From the NCBI GenBank assembly GCA_052387115.1, contig JBQTJM010000220.1, forward strand, positions 1 through 7,403: a DNA stretch of 7,403 nt. The letters run 5' to 3'. Position 1 is the stretch's first letter. Each line of letters begins with the position of its first letter. Both the position numbers and the translations under genes were made by a program. Positions 1-6,488 of the stretch are shown here, in pieces. The notes beneath the pieces are model-generated. The model made no database searches and had not been told where the DNA came from. It saw only the letters and a program-made list of their open reading frames with translations. The DNA comes from JACCXJ01 sp052387115 (lineage in GTDB: Bacteria > Pseudomonadota > Gammaproteobacteria > JACCXJ01).

Positions 1-1
1 G

Positions 2-370
2 GACGCCGAGGCTGTCCTCTTGATTCTGAAGCGCTGTGAATCTATGGATGGGCATTGGATTACCAGTGCAGTGGTCAGTCGCGAGGTGGATTGCATTCCC
101 AATTGGGAGCGCCGCAACCGGGTAAAGGCGATATCCCGGGGGGCGAGCGAGGTCATGCCTCTCAGCGACACGGCGGTTGAGCGCGGTGAAGAACTGAAAG
201 CGATGGGGTTTAGGGCCTATGATGCGCTGCATGTAGCTTGCGCCGAGCAAGCCCTGGTCGATGTCCTGCTGACCACAGACGATAGCTTAGTGCGCGCGGC
301 CGCCCGTAATGTCCACCAGTTGAAAGTCTCGGTCAAGAATCCCTTGACCTGGCTGCAGGAGGTACTTTGA
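2..370 (+). CDS. PIN-domain (VapC-like) ribonuclease toxin, 5'-truncated
   Basis: The reading frame is open from the left edge, so the N-terminus lies outside the window; the in-frame TTG at 20 is probably not the start. PIN domains are Mg2+-dependent RNases that use three or four acidic residues, and in toxin-antitoxin modules they cleave tRNA or other RNA. The C-terminal signature is visible: YDALHVACAEQ (from about base 217) followed by LLTTDD (about 268-282), which supplies the usual later acidic residues. An upstream SREVD segment matches the position of the middle acidic residue. The first catalytic Asp, on strand beta 1, is not in the window. The gene ends in TGA at 368-370, 3 bases before the next gene, with which it presumably forms an operon. 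Family membership is fairly sure. Toxin function is inferred from the family and from the small neighbour. Confidence 0.8.
   Translation, partial: DAEAVLLILKRCESMDGHWITSAVVSREVDCIPNWERRNRVKAISRGASEVMPLSDTAVERGEELKAMGFRAYDALHVACAEQALVDVLLTTDDSLVRAAARNVHQLKVSVKNPLTWLQEVL
357..363 (+). promoter_or_regulatory. Strong Shine-Dalgarno for the 71-residue gene
   Basis: AGGAGGT lies inside the last codons of the PIN gene, about 10 bases before the ATG at 374. It is a near-perfect ribosome binding site. It supports the reality of the small downstream gene and fixes its start. Confidence 0.75.
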
Positions 371-373
371 GCC

Positions 374-589
374 ATGAGTGAGCAAGCACTGACGATGGAA
401 CAAATCCGAGAGCGAGGCATTCGAATCCTGGGAGAGCGTTTAGGCGTAGTGGCGATGGTGCGTTTTCTGCAGCAAGCAGAAACGGGATGGGGGAATTACA
501 CTGAGGAACGACATCAATGGTTAGGCGACCCAGATTTACGAACGTTAGCTACGGATATTCAGCGGACGTATCCCGGTAACGAAACCTGA
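374..589 (+). CDS. 71-residue protein paired with PIN gene, putative antitoxin/partner
   Basis: This is a small, probably helical protein that starts with ATG at 374 behind a strong Shine-Dalgarno and ends in TGA at 587-589. It begins 3 bases after the PIN gene, so the two are almost certainly co-transcribed. Visible blocks are an N-terminal helix (EQIRERGIRILGERLG, residues 9-24), a hydrophobic stretch VVAMVRFLQQ (25-34), and ETGWGNYTEERHQWL (36-50). I recall similar small proteins encoded beside PIN genes, for example in cyanobacteria, but I cannot name a characterised family. It shows no recognisable AbrB, ribbon-helix-helix or Phd DNA-binding motif. Antitoxin is the natural guess from context, but the order is unusual because most VapB antitoxin genes precede vapC. 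A separate antitoxin could lie left of the window, making this an accessory gene. Confidence 0.75.
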   Translation: MSEQALTMEQIRERGIRILGERLGVVAMVRFLQQAETGWGNYTEERHQWLGDPDLRTLATDIQRTYPGNET

Positions 590-672
590 CTCACTGCGCC
601 CGACCTGACTGCTCCGCGCAGGCGTGGCAACAAGAAGCGGCGTATCTCTCACCCTGGTTACTTCTTCCCAAC

Positions 673-678
673 AGGAGA
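673..678 (+). promoter_or_regulatory. Shine-Dalgarno for the pRiA4b ORF-3-like gene
   Basis: AGGAGA sits 9 bases before the ATG at 688 and decides the start. No in-frame upstream start has comparable support. Confidence 0.6.
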
Positions 679-687
679 GACTTCGCC

Positions 688-1251
688 ATGACGACCATCC
701 GTGAATCCGGTGTATATCAGCTGAAGGTGACGCTGGACGGGACCACCCCGCTCATCTGGCGCCGCTTGCTCGTACCGGCGTCAATCTCGCTGAAGAAGCT
801 GCACGGCGTGCTTCAGACGGCCATGGGATGGGAGAACTCACACCTGCATCAGTTCGAGGCCGGGGAAGATATCTTCGGCGATCCGGAGTTCGGAGCCGAC
901 AACATCGATGAGGCGCGTGTCCGGTTGGACAAGGTCCTGATTCGCGTGAAAGACACGATGCACTACGAATACGACTTCGGCGATGGATGGAGGCACGAGA
1001 TAGTCCTCGAGAAGATCGACAAGGCCGAGGAAGGGACTGGAGCTCCCATCTGCACGGGCGGTGCCCGCGCGTGTCCGCCCGAGGATTGTGGCGGTATTCC
1101 GGGGTACAGGAGGTTCCTGAGGACCCTCGGCGACCCTTCTCATCCCAAACACGACGAGATGCTCGAATGGGTGGGCGGAGCGTTCGACCCGGAGCACTTC
1201 GATGTCACCACGGTCAACACGCTTCTGGCTGGGCGCAGGCGCCGCCCTTGA
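688..1251 (+). CDS. Plasmid pRiA4b ORF-3-like family protein
   Basis: The full-length protein has 187 residues, in the usual range for the family (PF07929, also annotated as IS1096 TnpR-like). No biochemical activity is established for the family, and members occur on plasmids and chromosomes, often near mobile DNA. Family blocks appear in order: YQLKVTL and PLIWRRLLVP (residues 10-30), a leucine-rich block ending in MGWENSHLHQF, YEYDFGDGW at about 93-101, ACPPEDCGG at 128-136 with a conserved Cys pair that could bind metal, GYRRFL, and a C-terminal GGAFDPEHFD. A Shine-Dalgarno lies 9 bases upstream of the ATG. The gene stands alone, with 98 bases before it and 191 after it. The basic tail RRRRP looks like a normal end. 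Family assignment is firm; function is unknown. Confidence 0.92.
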   Translation: MTTIRESGVYQLKVTLDGTTPLIWRRLLVPASISLKKLHGVLQTAMGWENSHLHQFEAGEDIFGDPEFGADNIDEARVRLDKVLIRVKDTMHYEYDFGDGWRHEIVLEKIDKAEEGTGAPICTGGARACPPEDCGGIPGYRRFLRTLGDPSHPKHDEMLEWVGGAFDPEHFDVTTVNTLLAGRRRRP

Positions 1252-1375
1252 GGGCACGTTCCGCGGCACCAAACTCACCGCCATCCGTGATCGGGTGGCG
1301 CGCGCAACACACCCTGGCGCCCCAGGATGTGCATCGCGTACCATGACGCCAGCGGCGGTTCCGCGAGGCTCCCTA

Positions 1376-1406
1376 GCGTAAGCTGCCGCGAGCGGAACAG
1401 CTACGC
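1376..1406. repeat. Imperfect inverted repeat (hairpin) upstream of doxX-like gene
   Basis: The arms GCGTAAGCTG (1376-1385) and CAGCTACGC (1398-1406) pair with one bulged A. They enclose an inner CCGC/GCGG stem (1386-1395) and an AA bulge. The potential structure ends 36 bases before the doxX ATG and is not followed by a T-run, so it does not look like a standard terminator. It could be an operator or a 5' UTR structure. Confidence 0.4.
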
Positions 1407-1442
1407 GGTGAGTATCCTACAGAACTACAGAGGCTGACCATC

Positions 1443-1841
1443 ATGGAATACCTGAACCGTTTCGGCCCTCTCGCGGGACGCATCTTGTTGGCGACGATAT
1501 TCGTGTTGTCGGGCATCGGTAAAGTCACGGGCTTCGACGGCACGGTGGGCTATATCGCGGCAAAGGCGCTGCCCATGCCGCAGATCCTTGCCATCGCGGC
1601 CATCGTCGTCGAGTTGGGCGCCGGGCTCTTGCTCGTCGCCGGCTGGAAGGCCCGCGCCGCGGCTGCAGCGCTGTTGGTTTTTACCGGGGTCGCGGCCTTC
1701 GTCTTCCACGCCTTCTGGGCCATGCCGCCTGAGGAGATCGGGATGCAGCGGATCCTGTTTCTGAAGAACGTCGCCATTATGGGCGGCCTGCTCTATGTCA
1801 CGGTGTACGGAAGCGGGCCCGTGAGTGTCGATCGCGAATAG
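1443..1841 (+). CDS. DoxX family integral membrane protein
   Basis: This 132-residue protein has the family's usual length and four hydrophobic segments at about residues 10-28, 47-66, 72-91 and 104-121. DoxX-family hallmarks are the first-helix pattern GRILLATIFVLSGIGKVTGF, a Glu in the second helix (VVELGAGLLLVAGW), FVFHAFW near residues 86-92, and QRILFLKNVAIMGGLL in the last helix. Family members include a subunit of archaeal thiosulfate:quinone oxidoreductase and many uncharacterised bacterial membrane proteins, some linked to redox or thiol stress. A specific substrate cannot be read from this sequence. The Shine-Dalgarno is modest (ACAGAGG, 1427-1433), about 9 bases before the ATG. The gene appears monocistronic and converges on the Uma2 gene 26 bases downstream. 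Family call is firm. Confidence 0.92.
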   Translation: MEYLNRFGPLAGRILLATIFVLSGIGKVTGFDGTVGYIAAKALPMPQILAIAAIVVELGAGLLLVAGWKARAAAAALLVFTGVAAFVFHAFWAMPPEEIGMQRILFLKNVAIMGGLLYVTVYGSGPVSVDRE

Positions 1842-1867
1842 CCCGCGGCGTCGTACTTATCCCGTCC

Positions 1868-2419
1868 TTATTCGAACGCGTCCTTGACCGGCAGCGCCCA
1901 GCCCGGAACGACATCGGGCGCTTCTAGGGTCTCCCCGAGGCCCAGCACGGCGATCTGTGTGAACGATCGATACAGGGTCACGACCTGCTTGCGGGGGTTG
2001 ACGACCACCACGAGCCTTGCCCCTGCGGCTAGCCAGTCGACTACCTTGTCCTCGACATCCGCATATCGATCGGCGGGCGAGATAACCTCGACGACCAGAT
2101 CGGGGGCACCCGGCCAGTACCCTTCCACCTCGCCTAGCCGCGTCAGGCGCTCGCTTGAGACGAAGGCCACGTCGGGGGCACGCACCGTGTCGGGGGCGGT
2201 GGCCAGCAAGAAACCGGTCTCGGCGGCGTACACCACGCCCAGGTGCCGGGCTCGTACCGGCCCCTGCAGCGATGCCGCGATGTTCATCGCGATCCGTCCA
2301 TGCATTTGCCCGGCTGGCGCCAATTCTTTGAGAACTCCCTGCAATAGCTCGTAGCGAGCCCCGTCGTCCGGCATGTGCAGCAGATCGTCGGAAGTGACTG
2401 CTGAGATCCTGGTCGCCAC
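1868..2419 (-). CDS. Uma2 family (DUF820) putative restriction-like endonuclease
   Basis: The protein has 183 residues, the normal length for Uma2/DUF820 (PF05685), a PD-(D/E)XK-fold family that is very abundant in cyanobacteria and present in many other bacteria; its cellular role is unclear. Visible motifs are DGARYELLQGVL (residues 19-30), RAPDVAFV (80-87), PDLVVEVISPAD (106-117) and DVEDKVVDWLAAGARLVVVVNP, with a hydrophobic strand at the end. Likely nuclease-core residues are D83, D107/E111 and K125, so the site looks intact. Translation starts at GTG (2417-2419). TAA is at 1868-1870. The next gene, on the opposite strand, starts only 19 bases away, so the control elements must overlap. 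It converges on the doxX-like gene at the other side. There is no obvious Shine-Dalgarno in the 19-base gap, so initiation may be leaderless. Nuclease activity is inferred from the fold. Confidence 0.92.
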   Translation of the reverse strand: MATRISAVTSDDLLHMPDDGARYELLQGVLKELAPAGQMHGRIAMNIAASLQGPVRARHLGVVYAAETGFLLATAPDTVRAPDVAFVSSERLTRLGEVEGYWPGAPDLVVEVISPADRYADVEDKVVDWLAAGARLVVVVNPRKQVVTLYRSFTQIAVLGLGETLEAPDVVPGWALPVKDAFE

Positions 2420-2423
2420 GGAT

Positions 2424-2433
2424 TAGAATTCTA
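2424..2433. promoter_or_regulatory. Palindromic -10-like sequence in the divergent gap
   Basis: The 19-base gap between the Uma2 GTG and the permease ATG contains the perfect palindrome TAGAATTCTA. Read on either strand it offers TAGAAT, a 5-of-6 match to the sigma70 -10 TATAAT. Transcription would start close to each start codon, in agreement with the lack of Shine-Dalgarno sequences for both genes. On the + strand CTGAGA at 2401-2406 is a weak -35 (4 of 6) at 17-base spacing; no good -35 is visible for the - strand. The promoter role is inferred. Confidence 0.4.
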
Positions 2434-2438
2434 GCACC

Positions 2439-5042
2439 ATGCGTTCGCGTAAGGTCCCGCCGCCTCGATTGGACACACTCCTGGCGAGGGCCAGCCGGCG
2501 TTTCCTCCTGGCGCAGCCGCTGCAGCTCGGGCTCGCGATCCTCGGCATCGCGCTCGGGGTGGCGGTAGTCACCTCGGTGGACATCGCGCGCGTCAGCGCG
2601 GAGCGCGCCTTCGATGTGAGCTTCGAGGCCGTGGCGGGCCGGGCCAGCCACCAGATCCTCGGCGGACCCGACGGCCTGGACGAAGCGCTGTATGTGCGGT
2701 TGCGGACGCGCGCGGGGATCTATCCCGCCGCCCCGATCGTCGAAGGGCAGGTGACGCCGGTCGGGAAACGGGGAACGGCGCTCCGTATCCTCGGCGTCGA
2801 TCCCTACGCGGAGCTACCGTTCCGCGATCACTTGCGTGCGCGCGGGCGGCGGGATCGCGACCGCCGCGCCAACGGCGAGCTCATGCGCAGACTGGTCACG
2901 GAGCCCGGCACTGCTGTCCTCAGCCCCGCCACGGCACACAGGCTCGGGGTCCGGCCCGGCCAGGACCTGACGCTCCAGATCGGGACCCGGCTCGGGGCGC
3001 TCAAGCTCATCGGCCTCATCGAGCCGGAGAGCGGGGAGGGCCCCAGCGGTCTCGACGATCTCCTGATCGCCGACATCGCCACGGCGCAGACCCTCCTCGG
3101 GATGGCCGGCAGGATCTCCCGCATCGACCTCGAGCTCGCCGAAGACGCGGCGGGTGCCGTCGCGGAGGGGCGTATCCGCGCCCTCCTCCCCCCGGGCGCG
3201 GAGCTCACTACCTCCGGGAGGCGCAGCGACGCGACCAAGGGCATGACCCGCGCCTTCGAGGCCAACCTCGTGGCCATGAGCCTCCTCGCGCTCCTGGTGG
3301 GGGCCTTCCTCATCTACAACACCATGAACCTCGCCGTCGTACAGCGCCGGGAGCTATTCGGCGCGCTGCGGGCGCTCGGGGTCACGGGCGCGCAGATCTA
3401 TCGGATGGTGATCCTGGAGGCATGCGCGATCGGCACGCTGGCATCGGTGCTGGGGTCGGGGATCGGAGCCCTGCTCGGACACGGCCTCGTGGGGCTGGTC
3501 GCGCGCACCATCAACGACCTGTATTTCACGGTGACGGTGCGCGAGCTGTCCTTCACGCCGCAACTCCTGCTCAAGGGTCTGGCCCTCGGTCTCTGCACGA
3601 CACTCCTGGCGGCCCAGGGCGCGGCGCTCGAGGCGGCACGCGTCCCCCCGCGGGTCAGCCTGTCGCGCGCCGACCTGGAGGCGCGATTCCGCCGCACCCT
3701 CCCGCGCGCCGGGTGGCTCGGGGGTCTCTTCCTGGTGATCTCGGGGACGATGTTCCTGGCCTCGGGGAAGAGCCTCGAGCTCGGGTTCGCCGCGGAGTTC
3801 GCTTTGATCGGCGGCGCAGCGCTCCTGACCCCGGCCCTCACGTTCGGCGGACTCCGGCTGCTCGATCCCTTGATCGCACAATGGCTCGGCAGCCACGGCC
3901 GTATGGCGGTTCGCAACGTGCGCGCCGGTTTGAGCCGCACCGCCGTGGCCACGGCCGCGCTCATGGTGGCGATCGCGACGACCATCGGGGTGGGGATCCT
4001 GATCGAGAGCTTCCGGATCGCGGTGGGGGAATGGCTCTACGGCGTCCTGCGCGCCGATGTGTATATCACCACCCCCGGACCCGACGCCACTGCCCCCCCC
4101 TTCGAGCTGGATCGCGCCTTCCGGGACCGCATCGCGGCGCTACCCGAGGTCGAGGCGGTGAGCACGGTGCGGCGCTTCCGCGTGGAGGTCGCAGGGCAGC
4201 CCACGGACATCGCCGTCTATGAAATGGCCCCGGGATCGTACCGGGGTTTTCGCTTCAAAGAAGGCGCGGCCCCCGACCTATGGCGGTCCTTCGAGGAACA
4301 AGGGGCGGTGCTGGTCTCCGAGCCCCTGGCCTACCATCGCGATCTGCACCGGGGGGACAGTGTCACGCTGCGCACCGATCGCGGGCCGCGGGCCTTGCGC
4401 ATCGCCGGGGTCTATTACGATTACAGCTCCGACCGCGGCTGGGTGGCGATGAGCCGGCGCACCTATGAACGCTACTGGCAGGGCGGGGGGTACAGCAGCA
4501 TCGGGGTCTATGCCCGCCCCGGGATCGGTGACGCTCGACTGCGCGCGGCCATCGAGGCGCGCCTCCCGGAGGGCCTCGCGGTCGGGATCACAGAGAGCCG
4601 CACCATCCGCGCGGAATCCATGAGGCTCTTCGACCGGACCTTCGCCATCACCCGTGTGCTGCGGCTGCTCGCCGCGGTGATCGCCTTCGCGGGGGTGTTC
4701 TCCGCGCTCATGGCATTGGAGCTGGAACGCACACGCGAGCTCGGCCTCTTGCGGGCGCTCGGCATGACACCCGCGGGGCTCTCGGGCCTCTTACTCGTCG
4801 AGACGGGGCTCATAGGTCTCATCGCCGGCCTGCTCTCGGTGCCGGTCGGTATCGGGATCGCCGCGACGCTCGTGTATGTCCTCTACGAGCGCTGTTTCGG
4901 CTGGAGCATGGACCTCCACGTGGATCCGGTGATCCTGGCGCAAGGGGTCGCCCTCGCGGTCGGCGCGGCGCTGCTCGCCGGGATCTACCCCGCCCGCCGG
5001 GCCGCCCGGAGCTCACCGGCTGCGATTCTGCGCAATGACTGA
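2439..5042 (+). CDS. FtsX-like ABC transporter permease
   Basis: This 867-residue inner-membrane permease belongs to the FtsX/MacB/LolC superfamily (duplicated FtsX domain). Residues 1-29 are a basic leader, followed by a transmembrane helix at about 30-47 and a large extracytoplasmic MacB_PCD-like domain. The first FtsX domain starts near 268, with three helices and the cytoplasmic signature RRELFGALRALGVTGAQIYR. A central membrane region starts near 425, then another helix (AALMVAIATTIGVGILIES) and a second extracytoplasmic domain. The second FtsX domain starts near 742, with the parallel signature ERTRELGLLRALGMTPAGL and the usual end YPARRAARSSPAAILRND. Such permeases couple an ATPase to mechanical work on envelope substrates such as lipids or lipoproteins. 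No ATPase gene lies upstream. The downstream attH-like gene overlaps by 8 bases. The ATG at 2439 has no clear Shine-Dalgarno, so initiation may be leaderless. Substrate is unknown. Confidence 0.93.
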   Translation: MRSRKVPPPRLDTLLARASRRFLLAQPLQLGLAILGIALGVAVVTSVDIARVSAERAFDVSFEAVAGRASHQILGGPDGLDEALYVRLRTRAGIYPAAPIVEGQVTPVGKRGTALRILGVDPYAELPFRDHLRARGRRDRDRRANGELMRRLVTEPGTAVLSPATAHRLGVRPGQDLTLQIGTRLGALKLIGLIEPESGEGPSGLDDLLIADIATAQTLLGMAGRISRIDLELAEDAAGAVAEGRIRALLPPGAELTTSGRRSDATKGMTRAFEANLVAMSLLALLVGAFLIYNTMNLAVVQRRELFGALRALGVTGAQIYRMVILEACAIGTLASVLGSGIGALLGHGLVGLVARTINDLYFTVTVRELSFTPQLLLKGLALGLCTTLLAAQGAALEAARVPPRVSLSRADLEARFRRTLPRAGWLGGLFLVISGTMFLASGKSLELGFAAEFALIGGAALLTPALTFGGLRLLDPLIAQWLGSHGRMAVRNVRAGLSRTAVATAALMVAIATTIGVGILIESFRIAVGEWLYGVLRADVYITTPGPDATAPPFELDRAFRDRIAALPEVEAVSTVRRFRVEVAGQPTDIAVYEMAPGSYRGFRFKEGAAPDLWRSFEEQGAVLVSEPLAYHRDLHRGDSVTLRTDRGPRALRIAGVYYDYSSDRGWVAMSRRTYERYWQGGGYSSIGVYARPGIGDARLRAAIEARLPEGLAVGITESRTIRAESMRLFDRTFAITRVLRLLAAVIAFAGVFSALMALELERTRELGLLRALGMTPAGLSGLLLVETGLIGLIAGLLSVPVGIGIAATLVYVLYERCFGWSMDLHVDPVILAQGVALAVGAALLAGIYPARRAARSSPAAILRND

Positions 5043-6225
5043 ACGCCGTCTCGCGCGCTCCTCGACGGCCAAGGCCTTGCTCATCGCCGTGCTCATCAGC
5101 GGCACGGCCCTCGCCTTTTGGGCCACGTTGCCCCATCGTCCTCGGCCGGAGCAAGGACCCGCGGGCCCGGTGTCCGCGAGCGCGGCCTTGCGCGGGGACC
5201 CCGCGGCGAACGAGGGCTACGCCCGCGCCCACACCCCGCGACCCTTCCGTTTCCCCGACGACCACGGCCCGCACCCCGAATTCCGGACCGAGTGGTGGTA
5301 TTTCACCGGCAACCTGGACGGCGCCGAGGGCCGGCCCTTCGGGTATCAATTGACCTTCTTCCGGATCGCTCAGAGCCCAAAGCCGGTGTCCCCCGATTCC
5401 CCGTGGCGCGCCAACACCCTGTATATGGCGCACTTCACCGTCTCGGACATCGCAGAGGGTGCCTTCCACGACCACGAGCGCCTGGGCCGGGGGGCCATGG
5501 GGCTTGCGGGTGCCGAGCCCGGCACCCTGCGCTTGTGGCTGGATGACTGGTCGGCCACCCCGAGCGCCCCCGAAGGGCTGCCGGTGCGGCTCCGCGCCGC
5601 CGAGGGCGAGGTGGCCATCGACCTCCGGCTCGCTCGGGGCAAGCCGCCCGTGCCCCAGGGCGATCGCGGCCTGAGCCAGAAGAGCGCGGAACCCGGCAAC
5701 GCCTCGTACTACTATTCGCTGACGCGGATGCCGACCGAGGGGATCGTCACCGTCGGCCGGGAGCGTTTCACGGTCTCGGGCCTGAGCTGGATGGATCGGG
5801 AGTGGAGCACGAGCGCCCTGGGCCCGGATCAGATCGGGTGGGATTGGTACGCACTCCAACTCTCGAACGGACAGGAGCTGATGTTCTATCGTCTGCGGCG
5901 CCGGGACGGCAGCACCGATCCGCACAGCGCCGGGACGATCGTGCTCCGCGACGGGACGCCCGTGGCGCTCGCGGCCGGGGAGGTCGTGATCGACACGCTG
6001 TCCACCTGGGTGAGCCCGCGCGGCGGACACCGCTACCCGGCCCGCACCCGGTTGCGGGTCCCGAAGGCCGACCTGGAGCTGGAGGTCACGCCCCGGCTCC
6101 CCGACCAGGAGCTCGAGGTCTCGGTCCGTTACTGGGAGGGGGCCGTCGAGGCGCGCGGCACGGCGCGCGGGGTGCCGGTGACGGGCAGGGGTTATCTGGA
6201 GCTCGTCGGCTATGCCGACGGTTAG
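5035..6225 (+). CDS. AttH/CrtC-like (COG5621) membrane-anchored lipocalin-like protein
   Basis: The 396-residue protein starts with ATG inside the permease stop region (8-base overlap), so it is very probably translationally coupled. An uncleaved signal anchor or signal peptide covers about residues 13-31 (ALLIAVLISGTALAFWATL) after a basic start, placing the rest in the periplasm. The family (COG5621, 'predicted secreted hydrolase'; related to carotenoid 1,2-hydratase CrtC and Agrobacterium AttH) is recognised by FPDDHGPHPEFRTEWWYFTG, with EWWYFTG at 86-92, then GYQLTFFRI, YMAHFTVSD, YYYSLTRMPTEG, and LSWMDREWSTS with W252-D254-R255-E256-W257. The C-terminal half resembles a lipocalin barrel. 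Annotation as carotenoid hydratase would be over-precise because no carotenoid genes are nearby. Linkage to FtsX-type permeases is known for this family and suggests a role in handling a lipid-like envelope substrate; this is inference. Confidence 0.9.
   Translation: MTERRLARSSTAKALLIAVLISGTALAFWATLPHRPRPEQGPAGPVSASAALRGDPAANEGYARAHTPRPFRFPDDHGPHPEFRTEWWYFTGNLDGAEGRPFGYQLTFFRIAQSPKPVSPDSPWRANTLYMAHFTVSDIAEGAFHDHERLGRGAMGLAGAEPGTLRLWLDDWSATPSAPEGLPVRLRAAEGEVAIDLRLARGKPPVPQGDRGLSQKSAEPGNASYYYSLTRMPTEGIVTVGRERFTVSGLSWMDREWSTSALGPDQIGWDWYALQLSNGQELMFYRLRRRDGSTDPHSAGTIVLRDGTPVALAAGEVVIDTLSTWVSPRGGHRYPARTRLRVPKADLELEVTPRLPDQELEVSVRYWEGAVEARGTARGVPVTGRGYLELVGYADG
6204..6220 (+). repeat. Perfect 7-bp hairpin at the 3' end of the attH-like gene
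   Basis: CGTCGGC and GCCGACG flank a TAT loop, overlapping the last codons. No T-tract follows, so it is at best a weak or Rho-assisted 3' end structure. Chance is possible in such GC-rich coding DNA. Confidence 0.3.
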
Positions 6226-6378
6226 CGGGTGGCATCGGCGCGGACACTTCGGTGGTTGCGCCCGCCGGCCGTCATCCAGCGGAATCTAAATCAACGGGGC
6301 CAGGCCGAGTTTGAGATTAGGCTTCTCAAGCTGTATCAGAGGATGGCGCGAGAAAAGCTCAAAGGGATGGGGGAATAG

Positions 6379-6455
6379 GGGTCAGACTGATATTTATTGA
6401 CGACCGTCGATATGCTGCGGCGAGTGTTTCTGTGGACTAAATATCAGTCTGTCCC
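6379..6455. repeat. REP/MITE-like inverted-repeat element
   Basis: Two 18-base arms match in inverted orientation with a single mismatch: GGGTCAGACTGATATTTA (6379-6396) and TAAATATCAGTCTGTCCC (6438-6455). They flank a 41-base centre, and the inner 14 bases are a perfect match. The arms are AT-richer than the surrounding genes. Arms beginning GGGGTCAGAC resemble, from memory, the REP-type sequences common in gammaproteobacterial genomes and linked to REP-associated IS200-like (RAYT) transposases. The element sits between two convergent genes, a typical REP location. No transposase is encoded here. Repeat structure is seen directly; the family is inferred. Confidence 0.65.
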
Positions 6456-6488
6456 GAATCACCCGAATGGCACTGAGTTGCCAAGCGT

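Noticed and set aside
1313..1326. CCTGGCGCCCCAGG mini-hairpin after the pRiA4b-like gene
   Set aside because: It has only a 5-bp stem with no T-tract, so it is not supported as a terminator.
838..1344. 168-codon open frame on the - strand
   Set aside because: It is antisense to the pRiA4b ORF-3-like gene and has no motif.
1857..2651. 264-codon open frame on the - strand
   Set aside because: It overlaps the well-supported Uma2 gene in another frame and runs into the permease gene. The product is Arg/Gly-rich with no motif, typical of an antisense or out-of-frame reading in GC-rich DNA.
3354..3985. Two - strand open frames (180 and 195 codons)
   Set aside because: Both are antisense to conserved FtsX segments and are explained by high GC content.
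4819..6030. 403-codon open frame on the - strand
   Set aside because: It lies antisense to the permease end and the attH-like gene, both with clear family motifs. Its Pro/Arg/Gly-rich product has no recognisable domain.
5035..6225. Naming the attH-like gene crtC (carotenoid 1,2-hydratase)
   Set aside because: Similarity is at superfamily level, there are no carotenoid genes nearby, and the signal anchor and permease linkage fit the COG5621/AttH group better.
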